The notes beneath the pieces are model-generated. The model had not been told where the DNA came from and did no database searches. It worked only from the letters and a program-made list of their open reading frames with translations. The position numbers and the translations under genes are program-made. DNA of 64,000 bases from Companilactobacillus nuruki (GTDB lineage Bacteria; Bacillota; Bacilli; Lactobacillales; Lactobacillaceae), in the NCBI RefSeq assembly GCF_002872255.1, contig NZ_NIPR01000052.1, positions 1 to 64,000 on the forward strand, in the 5' to 3' direction. Numbering within the stretch: the first letter of the stretch is position 1; each line of letters opens with the position of its first letter. Shown in pieces: positions 9,127-17,807 of this stretch.

Positions 9127-9158
9127 GCAATGTAAATACACGTGGTCATTTACATTGC
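9127..9158. repeat. Perfect inverted repeat in the regulator/pst divergent region
   Basis: GCAATGTAAAT (9127-9137) and its exact reverse complement (9148-9158) are separated by 10 bp. Each arm holds a TTTACA hexamer like the Pho-box units. The 12-mer AGCAATGTAAAT recurs in the phn promoter at 22115-22126. It has no T-run, so it looks like a protein-binding dyad rather than a terminator, possibly for autoregulation. Confidence 0.55.
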
Positions 9159-9260
9159 CTGATTCAACCATTGTATTTCAATATATACAAATACAATTCC
9201 TGTAATATTTTGCTGTCTGATATTCCCTTGCATTTTTAGTCTACAGAGCAAATGTATATT

Positions 9261-9310
9261 TTTTTAACAACTTTACAAAACTTTTACATTAAATAAACAT
9301 TATTTATACA
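9261..9310 (+). promoter_or_regulatory. PhoP-box-like tandem repeat array before pstS
   Basis: Four hexamers in exact 11-bp phase: TTTACA (9272), TTTACA (9283), TAAACA (9294), TATACA (9305), with an extra off-phase TTAACA at 9264. Bacillus PhoP binds TT(A/C)ACA repeats with this period. A TTTATA-like -10 follows at 9324. The 380-bp divergent region 9001-9380 otherwise shows only the dyad at 9127. Confidence 0.75.
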
Positions 9311-9380
9311 CGTACCCTTTATCTTTATAGGTGTTAGGTAATTTAACTTATCAATCTGAAATTGAATAGGGGTTTAAAAA

Positions 9381-10286
9381 ATGAAAAAGAAAACTATTAT
9401 TTCATTAGTTCTAGGCTTTGCAGCTTTAATGCTTGTTTTAACTGGATGCGGAAATAGCGATTCCGGCAAGGATAGTAGCTCTTCAAAGAGTTCATCTGGT
9501 GAAGCATCAGGTAAAATCACAGCCGTTGGTTCCACTGCTTTACAACCACTTGTTGAAAAGGCAGCCGCTAATTTCCAAAAAGAAAATAGCAAAGTTAATA
9601 TTACCGTTCAAGGTGGTGGATCTGGTACAGGATTAAGCCAAGTTCAAGACAAGTCGGTAACAATTGGTAACTCAGATATCTTTGCTGAAGAAAAAGATGG
9701 AATCGATTCTAAGAAATTGGTTGACCATAAAGTTGCCGTTGTCGGTATGGCTCCAGTAATTAACAAAGATGTAAACGTTAAAAACCTAACTATGGATCAA
9801 GTAAAACAAATCTTTACAGGTAAAATTACTAACTGGAAAGATGTTGGTGGTAAAGATGAAGAAATAACTGTTGTTAACCGTGCCGAAGGTAGCGGTACTC
9901 GTGCAACTTTCGAGGCAGCAGTTCTTAAAGGCGAAAAAGCTGTTAAATCACAAGAACAAGATTCAAACGGTACTGTTCAAAAAATTGTAGAGAGTACACC
10001 AGGTGCTATTAGTTACCTAGCATTCTCATACATTAATAACAAGATTCAAGCCGTTTCAATCGATGACGTCAAACCTACTGATGAAAACGTTGAAAGTGGA
10101 AAATGGAAGATTTGGTCATATGAACATATGTACACTAATGGTAAGGCTGATGGTGCTACAGCTAAGTTCCTTGACTATATGAATTCTAAAGATGTCCAAG
10201 ACTCACTAGTTAAAGATATGGGTTACATCAGTATTCATAATATGAAAGTTCAAAAAGATTCTAAAGGAACAGTTAGTTCAAAATAA
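9381..10286 (+). CDS. pstS: Phosphate ABC transporter, substrate-binding lipoprotein PstS
   Basis: 301 residues. A signal peptide ends in a lipobox, LTGC with Cys23, so the protein is tethered outside the membrane. A Ser-rich linker follows, then a PBP-like fold with VGSTALQPL, GGGSGTGL and NRAEGSGTRATF, which form the phosphate-binding loops of the PstS family. It captures inorganic phosphate for PstCAB. It has a GGGG ribosome site and is the first gene of the pst operon, behind Pho-box-like repeats. A hairpin after the stop may raise its level relative to the permease genes. Confidence 0.95.
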   Translation: MKKKTIISLVLGFAALMLVLTGCGNSDSGKDSSSSKSSSGEASGKITAVGSTALQPLVEKAAANFQKENSKVNITVQGGGSGTGLSQVQDKSVTIGNSDIFAEEKDGIDSKKLVDHKVAVVGMAPVINKDVNVKNLTMDQVKQIFTGKITNWKDVGGKDEEITVVNRAEGSGTRATFEAAVLKGEKAVKSQEQDSNGTVQKIVESTPGAISYLAFSYINNKIQAVSIDDVKPTDENVESGKWKIWSYEHMYTNGKADGATAKFLDYMNSKDVQDSLVKDMGYISIHNMKVQKDSKGTVSSK

Positions 10287-10294
10287 ATAATTTG

Positions 10295-10338
10295 AAAAGA
10301 ACTTCAACCTTGTTCAATCTTGGTTGTGGTTCTTTTTT
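10295..10338 (+). terminator. Intercistronic attenuator between pstS and pstC
   Basis: AAAAGAAC plus CAACC pairs with GGTTG plus GTTCTTTT, and a T-run follows. The hairpin is 9 nt after the pstS stop and before the pstC ribosome site. It would let part of transcription end after pstS, a common way to make more binding protein than permease. Confidence 0.7.
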
Positions 10339-10357
10339 AATACTCAGGAGTATTCCT

Positions 10358-11275
10358 ATGGATGATATTCAAAAAAAATTACAAACAAAATCCAAAGCTA
10401 CTTTCCAAGACTATTTTGGCAAAGGGATTTGTTACTTATGTATTGGATTAATTATTCTCCTTGTTACTTGTATCCTCTACTTTATTGCCTCAAAAGGACT
10501 CGCAACCTTCACAAAAAATCATGTAAGAGTCTTAGACTTTTTAACAAAAACTAATTGGAATCCAGGAGCAATCGATGCAAAAGGACATCCTGATATTGGT
10601 GCCTTGCCAATGATTGTAACCTCATTCAGCGTTACCTTACTAGCCGCTATCATAGCTACTCCCTTTGCATTAGGTGTTGCAATTTTTATGGCTGAATTCT
10701 CTAGTAAACGAGGTACCAAGATCCTGCAGCCTGTTATCGAATTACTAGTAGGTATTCCTTCAGTTGTCTATGGGTTTATCGGTTTATCAGTTATCGTACC
10801 TTTTATCCGTAATGTTTTTGGTGGAACTGGTTTTGGTATTCTATCCGGAACTTTAGTGCTTTTCGTAATGATCTTACCAACAATTACCTCCCTATCAGTT
10901 GACAGCTTAAAGTCTGTTCCAATGTATTACCGACAGGCATCATTAGCCTTAGGTGCAACTAGATGGCAGACTATATACAAAGTTGTTTTAAGATCTGCTA
11001 TCCCTGGAATTTTAACTGCAATAATCTTTGGAATGGCTCGTGCATTTGGAGAAGCTTTGGCCGTTCAGATGGTTATTGGTAATGCCACATTGATGCCTAA
11101 AAACTTAATTTCTCCAGCTTCAACTTTAACTAGCAAATTAACAACTGATATTGGTAATACCGTTATGGGAACTTTACCAAATAATGCGCTTTGGTCATTG
11201 GCCTTAATCTTATTATTAATGTCTTTAATTCTTAATATGCTTGTTAAATTTATTGGAAAACGAGGTCGTTTCTAA
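10358..11275 (+). CDS. pstC: Phosphate ABC transporter permease PstC
   Basis: 305 residues with six predicted membrane segments. The BPD-type permease EAA loop reads YRQASLALGATRWQTIYKVV. It forms the channel with PstA. The start at 10358 (MDDIQKK) has AGGAG 8 nt upstream; a longer reading from 10292 would run through the attenuator hairpin and is rejected. It is followed directly by pstA with no gap. Confidence 0.93.
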   Translation: MDDIQKKLQTKSKATFQDYFGKGICYLCIGLIILLVTCILYFIASKGLATFTKNHVRVLDFLTKTNWNPGAIDAKGHPDIGALPMIVTSFSVTLLAAIIATPFALGVAIFMAEFSSKRGTKILQPVIELLVGIPSVVYGFIGLSVIVPFIRNVFGGTGFGILSGTLVLFVMILPTITSLSVDSLKSVPMYYRQASLALGATRWQTIYKVVLRSAIPGILTAIIFGMARAFGEALAVQMVIGNATLMPKNLISPASTLTSKLTTDIGNTVMGTLPNNALWSLALILLLMSLILNMLVKFIGKRGRF

Positions 11276-12163
11276 ATGAATGCAAAAAAAATAGACCACT
11301 TAGCTACTGGAGTTATTTATACACTAGTAATTTCAGTTATCGTTATTTTAATTGCCATCCTTGGCTATATTCTCTTTAATGGTGTTCCTGATATCTCCTG
11401 GCACTTTCTAACATCAGCTGCACAATCATTTAGTGCTGGAGGTGGTATCCGTGATCAACTATTCAACTCTTTATATCTATTAATTCTAACAATTATTGTG
11501 TCTCTTCCGATCGGCCTTGGGGCAGGAATTTACCTTTCTGAATATGCACCTAATAATTGGACAACTGAATTAATTAGAACTAGCGTCGAAGTTTTGAGTT
11601 CATTGCCTTCAGTTGTTGTAGGACTCTTTGGTTATTTATTATTTGTAATCAAATTAAATCTTGGTTTTTCAATTCTTTCTGGTGCGATTGCTTTAACTTT
11701 TTTCAATCTCCCACTTCTAACAAGAAATATTGAAGAATCACTTCGTGGAGTTCCTGACTTACAACGAGAAGCCGGAATGTCACTGGGCCTCTCTAGCTGG
11801 AAAACAACTACCAAGATTGTTTTACCCGCAGCATTGCCCGGTATTTTAACTGGTTTAATTCTAAGTGCCGGTAGAATCTTTGGCGAAGCAGCGGCATTGA
11901 TTTACACTGCTGGTCAAAGTGCACCAACCGTCGATTATACTAATTGGAACATATTTTCAACGACCAGTTTTCTGAACCCAATGCGTCCAGCTGAAACTCT
12001 AGCTGTTCATATCTGGAAGGTTAACACAGAAAGTGTCACTCCAGATGCTCATTTGATTTCTAGTGCTTCTTCCGCTGTATTGATTATCGTTATTCTAATC
12101 TTTAACCTAGGAGCTCGTTTCCTAGGAAACAAACTATACAACAAAATTACCGCATCGAAATGA
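11276..12163 (+). CDS. pstA: Phosphate ABC transporter permease PstA
   Basis: 295 residues with six membrane segments. The EAA loop is LQREAGMSLGLSSWKTTTKIV, and the family's FGEAAALIYTAG segment follows. It pairs with PstC as the second half of the phosphate channel. Its ATG is immediately after the pstC stop, so translation is probably coupled. Confidence 0.93.
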   Translation: MNAKKIDHLATGVIYTLVISVIVILIAILGYILFNGVPDISWHFLTSAAQSFSAGGGIRDQLFNSLYLLILTIIVSLPIGLGAGIYLSEYAPNNWTTELIRTSVEVLSSLPSVVVGLFGYLLFVIKLNLGFSILSGAIALTFFNLPLLTRNIEESLRGVPDLQREAGMSLGLSSWKTTTKIVLPAALPGILTGLILSAGRIFGEAAALIYTAGQSAPTVDYTNWNIFSTTSFLNPMRPAETLAVHIWKVNTESVTPDAHLISSASSAVLIIVILIFNLGARFLGNKLYNKITASK

Positions 12164-12174
12164 GGAACTTACCA

Positions 12175-12969
12175 ATGAAAGAATACAATTTAACAGATTC
12201 TTACATAACAGATATTACCGAAAAAAAAGCCTTGTCGACTGATAATCTTCAAGTTTATTATGGTGACAATCATGCTATCTTCGATGCTAATTTGAACTTT
12301 CCTCGTTACAAGATAACTGCTTTGATTGGTGCCTCTGGCTGTGGCAAATCAACTTTCTTAAGATGTCTTAATAGAATGAATGATAAAGTGGCACGAGTTG
12401 ACGGAGAAATTATGTATCGCAATACTGACATTAATTCCTCAAAAATTAATGTTTACGAAGTTAGAAAGCATATTGGAATGGTATTCCAACGACCTAATCC
12501 TTTTGCAAAATCAATTAAAGAGAATATTATTTTCGCTTTAAAAAACGCCGGTATCAACCAAAAAGACGAATTAGAAGAGCGCTTGGAGCAAAGCTTAAAG
12601 AGCGCAGCATTATGGGATGAGGTCAAAGATAATTTAAACAAAAGTGCTTTGGCTCTTTCTGGTGGTCAGCAACAACGTCTCTGTATCGCTCGTTCTATCG
12701 CTATGAAGCCCGATATTCTACTACTTGATGAACCTGCAAGTGCATTAGATCCAATTTCAACTTCAAAAATTGAAGAAACTTTACAAACTCTAAAAAAAGA
12801 TTACTCAATTATCATAGTGACACATAATCTACAGCAGGCTTCACGAATCAGTGATTACACTGCATTCTTACACTTGGGCCATATTATCGAATATAATTCG
12901 ACAGTCAATGTCTTTACGCATCCCAAAATGCGTCCAACTGAAGACTACGTTTCTGGAAACTTTGGTTAG
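12175..12969 (+). CDS. pstB: Phosphate ABC transporter ATPase PstB
   Basis: 264 residues. Walker A is GASGCGKST, the signature is LSGGQQQRLCIARS, and Walker B is ILLLDEPASALDP; PstB hallmarks are FLRCLNRMND and QRPNPF. It powers uptake by PstCA. The start at 12175 uses GAGGAA 7 nt upstream; an earlier ATG at 12160 overlaps the pstA stop and has no ribosome site. It is the last gene: a strong terminator follows. Neither a second pstB nor phoU is present here, unlike several other lactobacilli. Confidence 0.95.
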   Translation: MKEYNLTDSYITDITEKKALSTDNLQVYYGDNHAIFDANLNFPRYKITALIGASGCGKSTFLRCLNRMNDKVARVDGEIMYRNTDINSSKINVYEVRKHIGMVFQRPNPFAKSIKENIIFALKNAGINQKDELEERLEQSLKSAALWDEVKDNLNKSALALSGGQQQRLCIARSIAMKPDILLLDEPASALDPISTSKIEETLQTLKKDYSIIIVTHNLQQASRISDYTAFLHLGHIIEYNSTVNVFTHPKMRPTEDYVSGNFG

Positions 12970-13039
12970 AAATATAAATTAAACTGATCTAAAACATTGC
13001 TCGAAGATAATATAAACAGTCAAAAAATCAATTCTTATA

Positions 13040-13082
13040 AAAAATAGCATTAGTAATCAAATCGATTACTAATGCTATTTTT
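13040..13082. terminator. Terminator of the pst operon
   Basis: A 19-bp stem (13040-13058 with 13064-13082) with flanking A- and T-runs, 70 nt after pstB. It can also serve the convergent small gene at 13152. Confidence 0.9.
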
Positions 13083-13151
13083 CTTAATTTTTTAAAACCA
13101 ATTCATATTTATTATTAACTGTAGTTTTTTTAATTATATAATCTTTAAATA

Positions 13152-13397
13152 TTATATGTCGCAAGTCTTCTTGGTCCTTTTCTCTTTGCTCATAAAGATT
13201 CGATGGATTTTATGGTTAAGACCCGTTACCAAGGCCAGCCACCCACCTGTTGCAGCAATCGACCAATCAGTTCCGCTACCTGATACTTGTGCCTGCAATA
13301 CTTGCTGACAAAAGTCAAAAGCCTCGCCAATTACCTCAAAGTTTGGTTTACTTTCAGAACTTGCTTTTTTCAAATCCTCAATCTTATTAATCAACAT
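13152..13397 (-). CDS. Small protein of unknown function
   Basis: 81 residues, with GAGGAA 7 nt before the ATG, so translation is likely. The first half is charged and helical. The middle SGSGTDWSIAATGGWLALV is a short hydrophobic Gly/Trp stretch, and the tail is basic (KEKRTKKTCDI) with a second Cys. I do not recognise the family. The segment could be a weak membrane anchor; there is no double-Gly leader, so a class II bacteriocin is not supported. It lies downstream of the pox unit beyond a terminator. Confidence 0.55.
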   Translation of the reverse strand: MLINKIEDLKKASSESKPNFEVIGEAFDFCQQVLQAQVSGSGTDWSIAATGGWLALVTGLNHKIHRIFMSKEKRTKKTCDI

Positions 13398-13421
13398 ACG
13401 ATTTCCTCATTATTAAAGAAT

Positions 13422-13452
13422 AAAAGACGGGACCTAATTGGCCTCGTCTTTT
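13422..13452 (-). terminator. Terminator after the pox unit
   Basis: AAAAGACG pairs with CGTCTTTT (13422-13429 with 13445-13452), and inner GG/CC pairs extend the stem. It stands just past the stop of the DUF4649-like gene on the minus strand. Confidence 0.75.
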
Positions 13453-13455
13453 ATT

Positions 13456-13671
13456 TTACTTGTTTATTAAGTAATTATATAGTCCATGCATAGTCGATTC
13501 AGATAAATCTATTTTCTTCCCATCATCTGTTACTTCAACAATTTTCAAATAATCTTCAAAATCAGGTACCTCTAATTGTTGATTGGCAACAAATTGGGCA
13601 CTGTTATCGTACTCGGCAACTTTTCTGACACCTTTTTCGATGCCGCCACCAATATAAGTAATTTTTAACAT
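13456..13671 (-). CDS. DUF4649-like small protein
   Basis: 71 residues. It resembles the DUF4649 family of small proteins in lactobacilli and streptococci (opening KITYIGGG, later FEDYLKIVEVTDDGKKIDLS). Function unknown. Its ATG overlaps the pox stop by one base and has AAGGAG upstream, so it is translationally coupled to pyruvate oxidase. This suggests a linked role, perhaps in its stability or in oxidative stress, but that is inference. Confidence 0.65.
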   Translation of the reverse strand: MLKITYIGGGIEKGVRKVAEYDNSAQFVANQQLEVPDFEDYLKIVEVTDDGKKIDLSESTMHGLYNYLINK

Positions 13672-15431
13672 TAATCATTATCTCCTTGAGCTCTCAAAAT
13701 TTCCCCAAGTGATGGTTGATCCTTTGGATCAATTTGATACTTTTTAGCATAAGCATCAACTGCATCTTGTCCATATAATTTAGCATCCAATGGCATAAAG
13801 GCTGTTGCAATAGGGTCTTCCTGTTTAATAATCGCATTTACTACAATTGGTTTCTTATTACCATTAGCTTGCAAGTCCTTAATCTTATTAAAGACCTCAT
13901 CAACATCCTTAATTGATTGTACAGTAAATCCAATACCACCAAGACCTTCAGCAACTTTGGCCCAATCAGCACCAGTCAAATCAACACCATACAAATGTTG
14001 CTTTGAGGCTACTTGTTCATAATAAATGAATCCTAAACGTTCATTTGAAAGAACGACATTAATAACTGGCAATCCGTACCTAGCCTCAGTAATAATATCT
14101 GGAGCAACCATTGAAAAGCCCCCATCACCAGAAAGTGTCCAAGCCTGTCCTTCAGGTACGCTCAAAGCACCAGCAATTCCGGCTGGTAAACCAAAGCCCA
14201 TTGTGGCAAATAATCCTGATAAGGCAAACCTCTGATTCTTATTCATTGGCAAACCTCTAACACCAAATTCTGAAACATTTCCTGTATCAACGCCATACGT
14301 ATCATTAGGTCCTGCCATTTCGGCAATCTTCGCCATTACAGTTTCAGGATTCAAACCACTACTATCATCCTTTGCTCGATCATCTAACCATCTATCCCAA
14401 TTAGCTTTGTTTTCTTGATTAGCTTTCAACCAAGTACCAGCTGGCAAGGTTTCCTTAGTATCGATTAAAGATTGTAAATAACTTTTAGCATCAGCAATAA
14501 TCGCATAATCTACATCAACGGTCTTACCTATATCATAGGGATTATTATTAACATCAATTATTTTGACATCTTCAGGCCAAAATCTTGCAAATGGAAATTC
14601 AGAACCAATAAAAAGAATCAAATCAGTATGTTGTAAAGCCTCAAAACCTGATTTACTACCTAAGCGTCCAAAAGTACCAATAAAGTTATGGTGATCCGTA
14701 CTAATAACACCAGTAGCGGGAACTGTATTCATAACTGGAATATTGAATTGTTCAGAAAATTTGGTTAAAACATCTCTAGCACCTAGCAAACCACGACCAG
14801 CATAAACCAGTGGATGTTTAGCCTCTTTTAACATTTTCAAAGTATTTTTAATATCTTCTGGATTAACTGTTTGAGAAACATCACTCTTTACAATCTTTGG
14901 AGTTTTAGCAGGAACATAATCTATTTCATCTGAAGTTAAGTTTTCAGGTAAAATAACAACCGCCACACCACTCTGCCTATAAGCTTCGCGAATAGCTTGA
15001 TTAATAACATATGGAATCTGTTCGGCTGTTGTAACTGTCCGATTATAAACAGCAACATCAGAAAACATTGGACCCTCATCCATTTCCTGGAAATAATTAG
15101 TATTCATATTTTCTTGTGGAACTTGACCAACTAAAGCCAGCACAGGAACATGATCCATTTTGGCATCATAGAGTCCATTAAATAAATGAGTAGCTCCAGG
15201 ACCAGCTGATCCAAAGGCAACCCCAATTTTACCAGTGAACTTAGCATCAGCAGAAGCTGAGATAGCACCTACCTCTTCATGACGTACTTGAATATATTTA
15301 ACCTTATCCTTTTCAAGATATAATCCCTCAACAGTATGGTTGATGGAACCACCTGGTACACCATAAACATGGTCCACTCCCCAATCCTCAAGAACTTTAA
15401 CCAATGCTTGTCCAGCTATCATTTTTGTCAT
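13671..15431 (-). CDS. pox: Pyruvate oxidase
   Basis: 586-residue ThDP- and FAD-dependent enzyme, with pyruvate + phosphate + O2 giving acetyl phosphate, CO2 and H2O2. The N-terminal ThDP Pyr domain has VYGVPGGSINH and the catalytic Glu in RHEEVGAISA. A middle FAD domain follows. The C-terminal PP domain has GDGGFSMVAPDI followed by NVVLSNERLGFI, the Mg-ThDP motif. Length and motifs match SpxB/PoxB of lactic acid bacteria. A good cre site lies upstream, so glucose repression through CcpA is expected. It is co-transcribed with the DUF4649-like gene. Confidence 0.93.
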   Translation of the reverse strand: MTKMIAGQALVKVLEDWGVDHVYGVPGGSINHTVEGLYLEKDKVKYIQVRHEEVGAISASADAKFTGKIGVAFGSAGPGATHLFNGLYDAKMDHVPVLALVGQVPQENMNTNYFQEMDEGPMFSDVAVYNRTVTTAEQIPYVINQAIREAYRQSGVAVVILPENLTSDEIDYVPAKTPKIVKSDVSQTVNPEDIKNTLKMLKEAKHPLVYAGRGLLGARDVLTKFSEQFNIPVMNTVPATGVISTDHHNFIGTFGRLGSKSGFEALQHTDLILFIGSEFPFARFWPEDVKIIDVNNNPYDIGKTVDVDYAIIADAKSYLQSLIDTKETLPAGTWLKANQENKANWDRWLDDRAKDDSSGLNPETVMAKIAEMAGPNDTYGVDTGNVSEFGVRGLPMNKNQRFALSGLFATMGFGLPAGIAGALSVPEGQAWTLSGDGGFSMVAPDIITEARYGLPVINVVLSNERLGFIYYEQVASKQHLYGVDLTGADWAKVAEGLGGIGFTVQSIKDVDEVFNKIKDLQANGNKKPIVVNAIIKQEDPIATAFMPLDAKLYGQDAVDAYAKKYQIDPKDQPSLGEILRAQGDND

Positions 15432-15488
15432 ATCTACACTTTCCTTCCGAAAACATTAATTAACAATCTGCATAACTATAAGAGTTAC

Positions 15489-15503
15489 TTGCAATCGTTA
15501 TCA
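15489..15503. promoter_or_regulatory. cre site upstream of pyruvate oxidase
   Basis: TTGCAATCGTTATCA fits WTGNAANCGNWNNCA in full. It lies about 60 nt upstream of the pox start, a position expected for CcpA control. Confidence 0.65.
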
Positions 15504-15578
15504 TCGGATATTATCAGCTAAAAATCAAATAATTAATCTTGTTAATAACTTCATTAATAATTTATTTATTTTCCAATT

Positions 15579-15607
15579 AAAAAAAGCAAGGCATATGCCT
15601 CACTTTT
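15579..15607 (-). terminator. Terminator of the small membrane protein gene
   Basis: GAGGCA-TATGCCTTG forms a hairpin with flanking A/T runs, right after the minus-strand stop at 15615. Confidence 0.75.
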
Positions 15608-15614
15608 ACTTTCA

Positions 15615-15860
15615 TTAATTATTGAAAAATTGTGATATAACTAAGAAAACTATTCCACCTACAATCACCCCAATACCAATAATCAAATAATTCCAAAGTC
15701 CTAAGACTCCCAAAAGAATTAAAATAATTCCGATAATTGGATGATGCAATAATGCGATTCCCGTTTTAATGAACAACCAAATAATAACGAGAATAGCCAC
15801 TCCAATAGCAATCAACAAAGGCGCCGAGCTATTGGAACTAGCTGCCATTAATGTGAGCAT
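15615..15860 (-). CDS. Small two- or three-helix membrane protein
   Basis: 81 residues, almost entirely hydrophobic, with segments near 14-33, 40-58 and 60-78. It starts from ATG with AGGAGG upstream, so it is surely translated. It shows no known motif; it looks like one of the many small membrane proteins of lactobacilli. It is a single-gene unit with its own terminator. Function unknown. Confidence 0.65.
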   Translation of the reverse strand: MLTLMAASSNSSAPLLIAIGVAILVIIWLFIKTGIALLHHPIIGIILILLGVLGLWNYLIIGIGVIVGGIVFLVISQFFNN

Positions 15861-16030
15861 TTTAAGCCTCCTTTTTGTAGCTTAGATTATATCATTAAAG
15901 CAATCTCAAGTGACATTATTTTATATAATTAAATATCTTTTAAATTTCTATGATATTTACTGTAAATTAAATGAAAATACTATTACAATTGAGGCTTAAA
16001 TAAATCACTTTTAAATCAAGGAGCTTACTT

Positions 16031-16684
16031 TTGATATTCAAACAAAATAATCATAGAAAATGGTTAGCCATCATATTTCTAGTATTTTTCTTCTTGTTAG
16101 AAATAATGATTGTAACCAATAATTCTTCAACTATTGGCATAGATCATTCAATTCAGAACATATTAGGTACAATGGTTTCCCCAATTAACACCAAAATATT
16201 TTCCGCTATTACTTTTTTGGGCAGCCCAATTATGGATTCACTTTACCTAATCGTTATAATGTTAATTCTATTTTTTAAGAAAAAAAGAATAACTAGTTTT
16301 TGGATTGCTCTTGTTCTAATCGGTGGAAATATAATTTCCTTTTTAGTTAAAATAACCGTCAAACGTCAGCGCCCAATTGGGAAAATTATTCCTGCTTCAG
16401 GTTACAGTTTTCCCAGCGGACATGTTTTTGGAACAACATTGGTCATTTTAACCCTGATCATCTTAGTTCTACCTTACTTAAAGAATCAAACAATTAGATC
16501 TTTATTGAAGATTATCTTGGTAATCTGGTTAATATTAGTAGCAGTTTCCCGAGTATATCTTCATGGTCACTTCCCCAGTGATGTCTTGGGTAGTATATTA
16601 CTTGCAAGTACTTGGTGGGAGTTTAGCGAGTTGTTATATCTAAGGTACTATAATAATTTGAAGGGCTTGAAATTGATGAAGTAA
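16031..16684 (+). CDS. PAP2-family membrane phosphatase
   Basis: 217 residues with five to six membrane segments. The three phosphatase motifs of the PAP2 family are visible: KxxxxxxRP as KRQRPIGK, PSGH in SFPSGHVFG, and SRxxxxxHxxxD as SRVYLHGHFPSD. It hydrolyses a lipid phosphate such as phosphatidic acid, phosphatidylglycerol phosphate or undecaprenyl pyrophosphate; which one is open. The start is TTG with AAGGAG 7 nt upstream. It is a single gene, convergent with phnW. Confidence 0.88.
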   Translation: MIFKQNNHRKWLAIIFLVFFFLLEIMIVTNNSSTIGIDHSIQNILGTMVSPINTKIFSAITFLGSPIMDSLYLIVIMLILFFKKKRITSFWIALVLIGGNIISFLVKITVKRQRPIGKIIPASGYSFPSGHVFGTTLVILTLIILVLPYLKNQTIRSLLKIILVIWLILVAVSRVYLHGHFPSDVLGSILLASTWWEFSELLYLRYYNNLKGLKLMK

Positions 16685-16719
16685 AAAAATTCAACCGATA
16701 AAATCGGTTGAATTTTTTT
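16683..16719. terminator. Bidirectional terminator
   Basis: A 17-bp stem (16683-16699 with 16703-16719) with a 3-nt loop. It overlaps the last bases of both convergent genes' ends, serving the PAP2 gene and the phn operon. Confidence 0.9.
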
Positions 16720-17807
16720 TATTCTCGAATATCTTTGATTACTGAAAGTAATTTAGTAATATCTTCGATATAAACCTCTCCAATATTACCAATCCTAAAG
16801 GTTGGTACTTGAGAAATCTTTCCCGGATAAATAACAAAACCTTGTTTCTTAAGTTCCTGATAAAATATATTGAAATCAAAATCTTCTTCTGGGTAAATGA
16901 AGGATGTAATGATTGGGGATTGATATTTTTCATTAATCAATACTTTAAATCCCAATTCTTCCATTCCCTTTGCAAGATGTTTTTGACTATTACTATATCG
17001 TTGATGGCGAGCTTTTACTCCGCCTTCTTCATCCAACTCTTTTAATGCCTCATAAAAAGCATGTACTACATGAGTTGGAGATGTGAATCTCCATTTGCCA
17101 TCATTATGTTCCATCTCGTAATATTGACCATACAAGTCAAGTGATAATGTTCTGGCTAATCCTTTAGTTGTTTCCAAGATATCCTTCTTAACAATTACAA
17201 AAGAAAATCCTGGTACACCTTGAATACATTTATTTGAACTACTAATCAAATAATCAATTTGATTTTCTTGTACATTAATTGGAATTCCCCCAAAACTACT
17301 CATCGCATCAACAATTGTAATAATGCCACGTCTACTGACGTAAGGGATAATATCCTCAATAGGATTCAATATTCCCGTCGTAGTTTCACAATGGATCATT
17401 GCAAAATGAGTAATATCAGGATTCTTATCTAAATACTCAGTTACTAATTCTAACGTAATTGGTTCTCTCTCATCCACCACTAAATCTACGTGATTAATCC
17501 CATAAACATCGGCCATCTCGCTGATACGCTGCCCATAAGCTCCATTAATTCCAATCAACAATTTTTCATTGCTTGATATTGTTGAACTTATCACTGACTC
17601 TACGCCATAAGTTCCACTACCTTGTATTGGAACTGCTGTATATTCTTCCTTATTAACTTGAGCCAAATTTAACAAAGACTGACGAAAGGACTGAGTTATT
17701 CTTTTATAATCATCATCCCAAGTGCAATAATCAAAGTTCATTGCTTCTTTAACTTGTTTGCTTGTTGTTAAAGGTCCCGGTGTTAAAAGTAAATATTCTT
17801 CTACCAT
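16719..17807 (-). CDS. phnW: 2-aminoethylphosphonate-pyruvate transaminase
   Basis: 362 residues, PLP class V aminotransferase. It has [10 protein letters not shown] at the start, GSGTYGVES for phosphate binding, VDAMSSFGG, and [12 protein letters not shown] with the PLP Lys193. It converts 2-aminoethylphosphonate plus pyruvate into phosphonoacetaldehyde plus alanine. It overlaps the phnX end by 7 bp and is the last gene of the operon. Confidence 0.93.
   Translation of the reverse strand: MVEEYLLLTPGPLTTSKQVKEAMNFDYCTWDDDYKRITQSFRQSLLNLAQVNKEEYTAVPIQGSGTYGVESVISSTISSNEKLLIGINGAYGQRISEMADVYGINHVDLVVDEREPITLELVTEYLDKNPDITHFAMIHCETTTGILNPIEDIIPYVSRRGIITIVDAMSSFGGIPINVQENQIDYLISSSNKCIQGVPGFSFVIVKKDILETTKGLARTLSLDLYGQYYEMEHNDGKWRFTSPTHVVHAFYEALKELDEEGGVKARHQRYSNSQKHLAKGMEELGFKVLINEKYQSPIITSFIYPEEDFDFNIFYQELKKQGFVIYPGKISQVPTFRIGNIGEVYIEDITKLLSVIKDIRE

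Noticed and set aside
9127-9158. Reading the dyad as a terminator
   Set aside because: No T-run on either side and it stands upstream of two divergent genes, so an operator is more likely.
13152-13397. Class II bacteriocin
   Set aside because: No double-glycine leader, no immunity or transport gene beside it.
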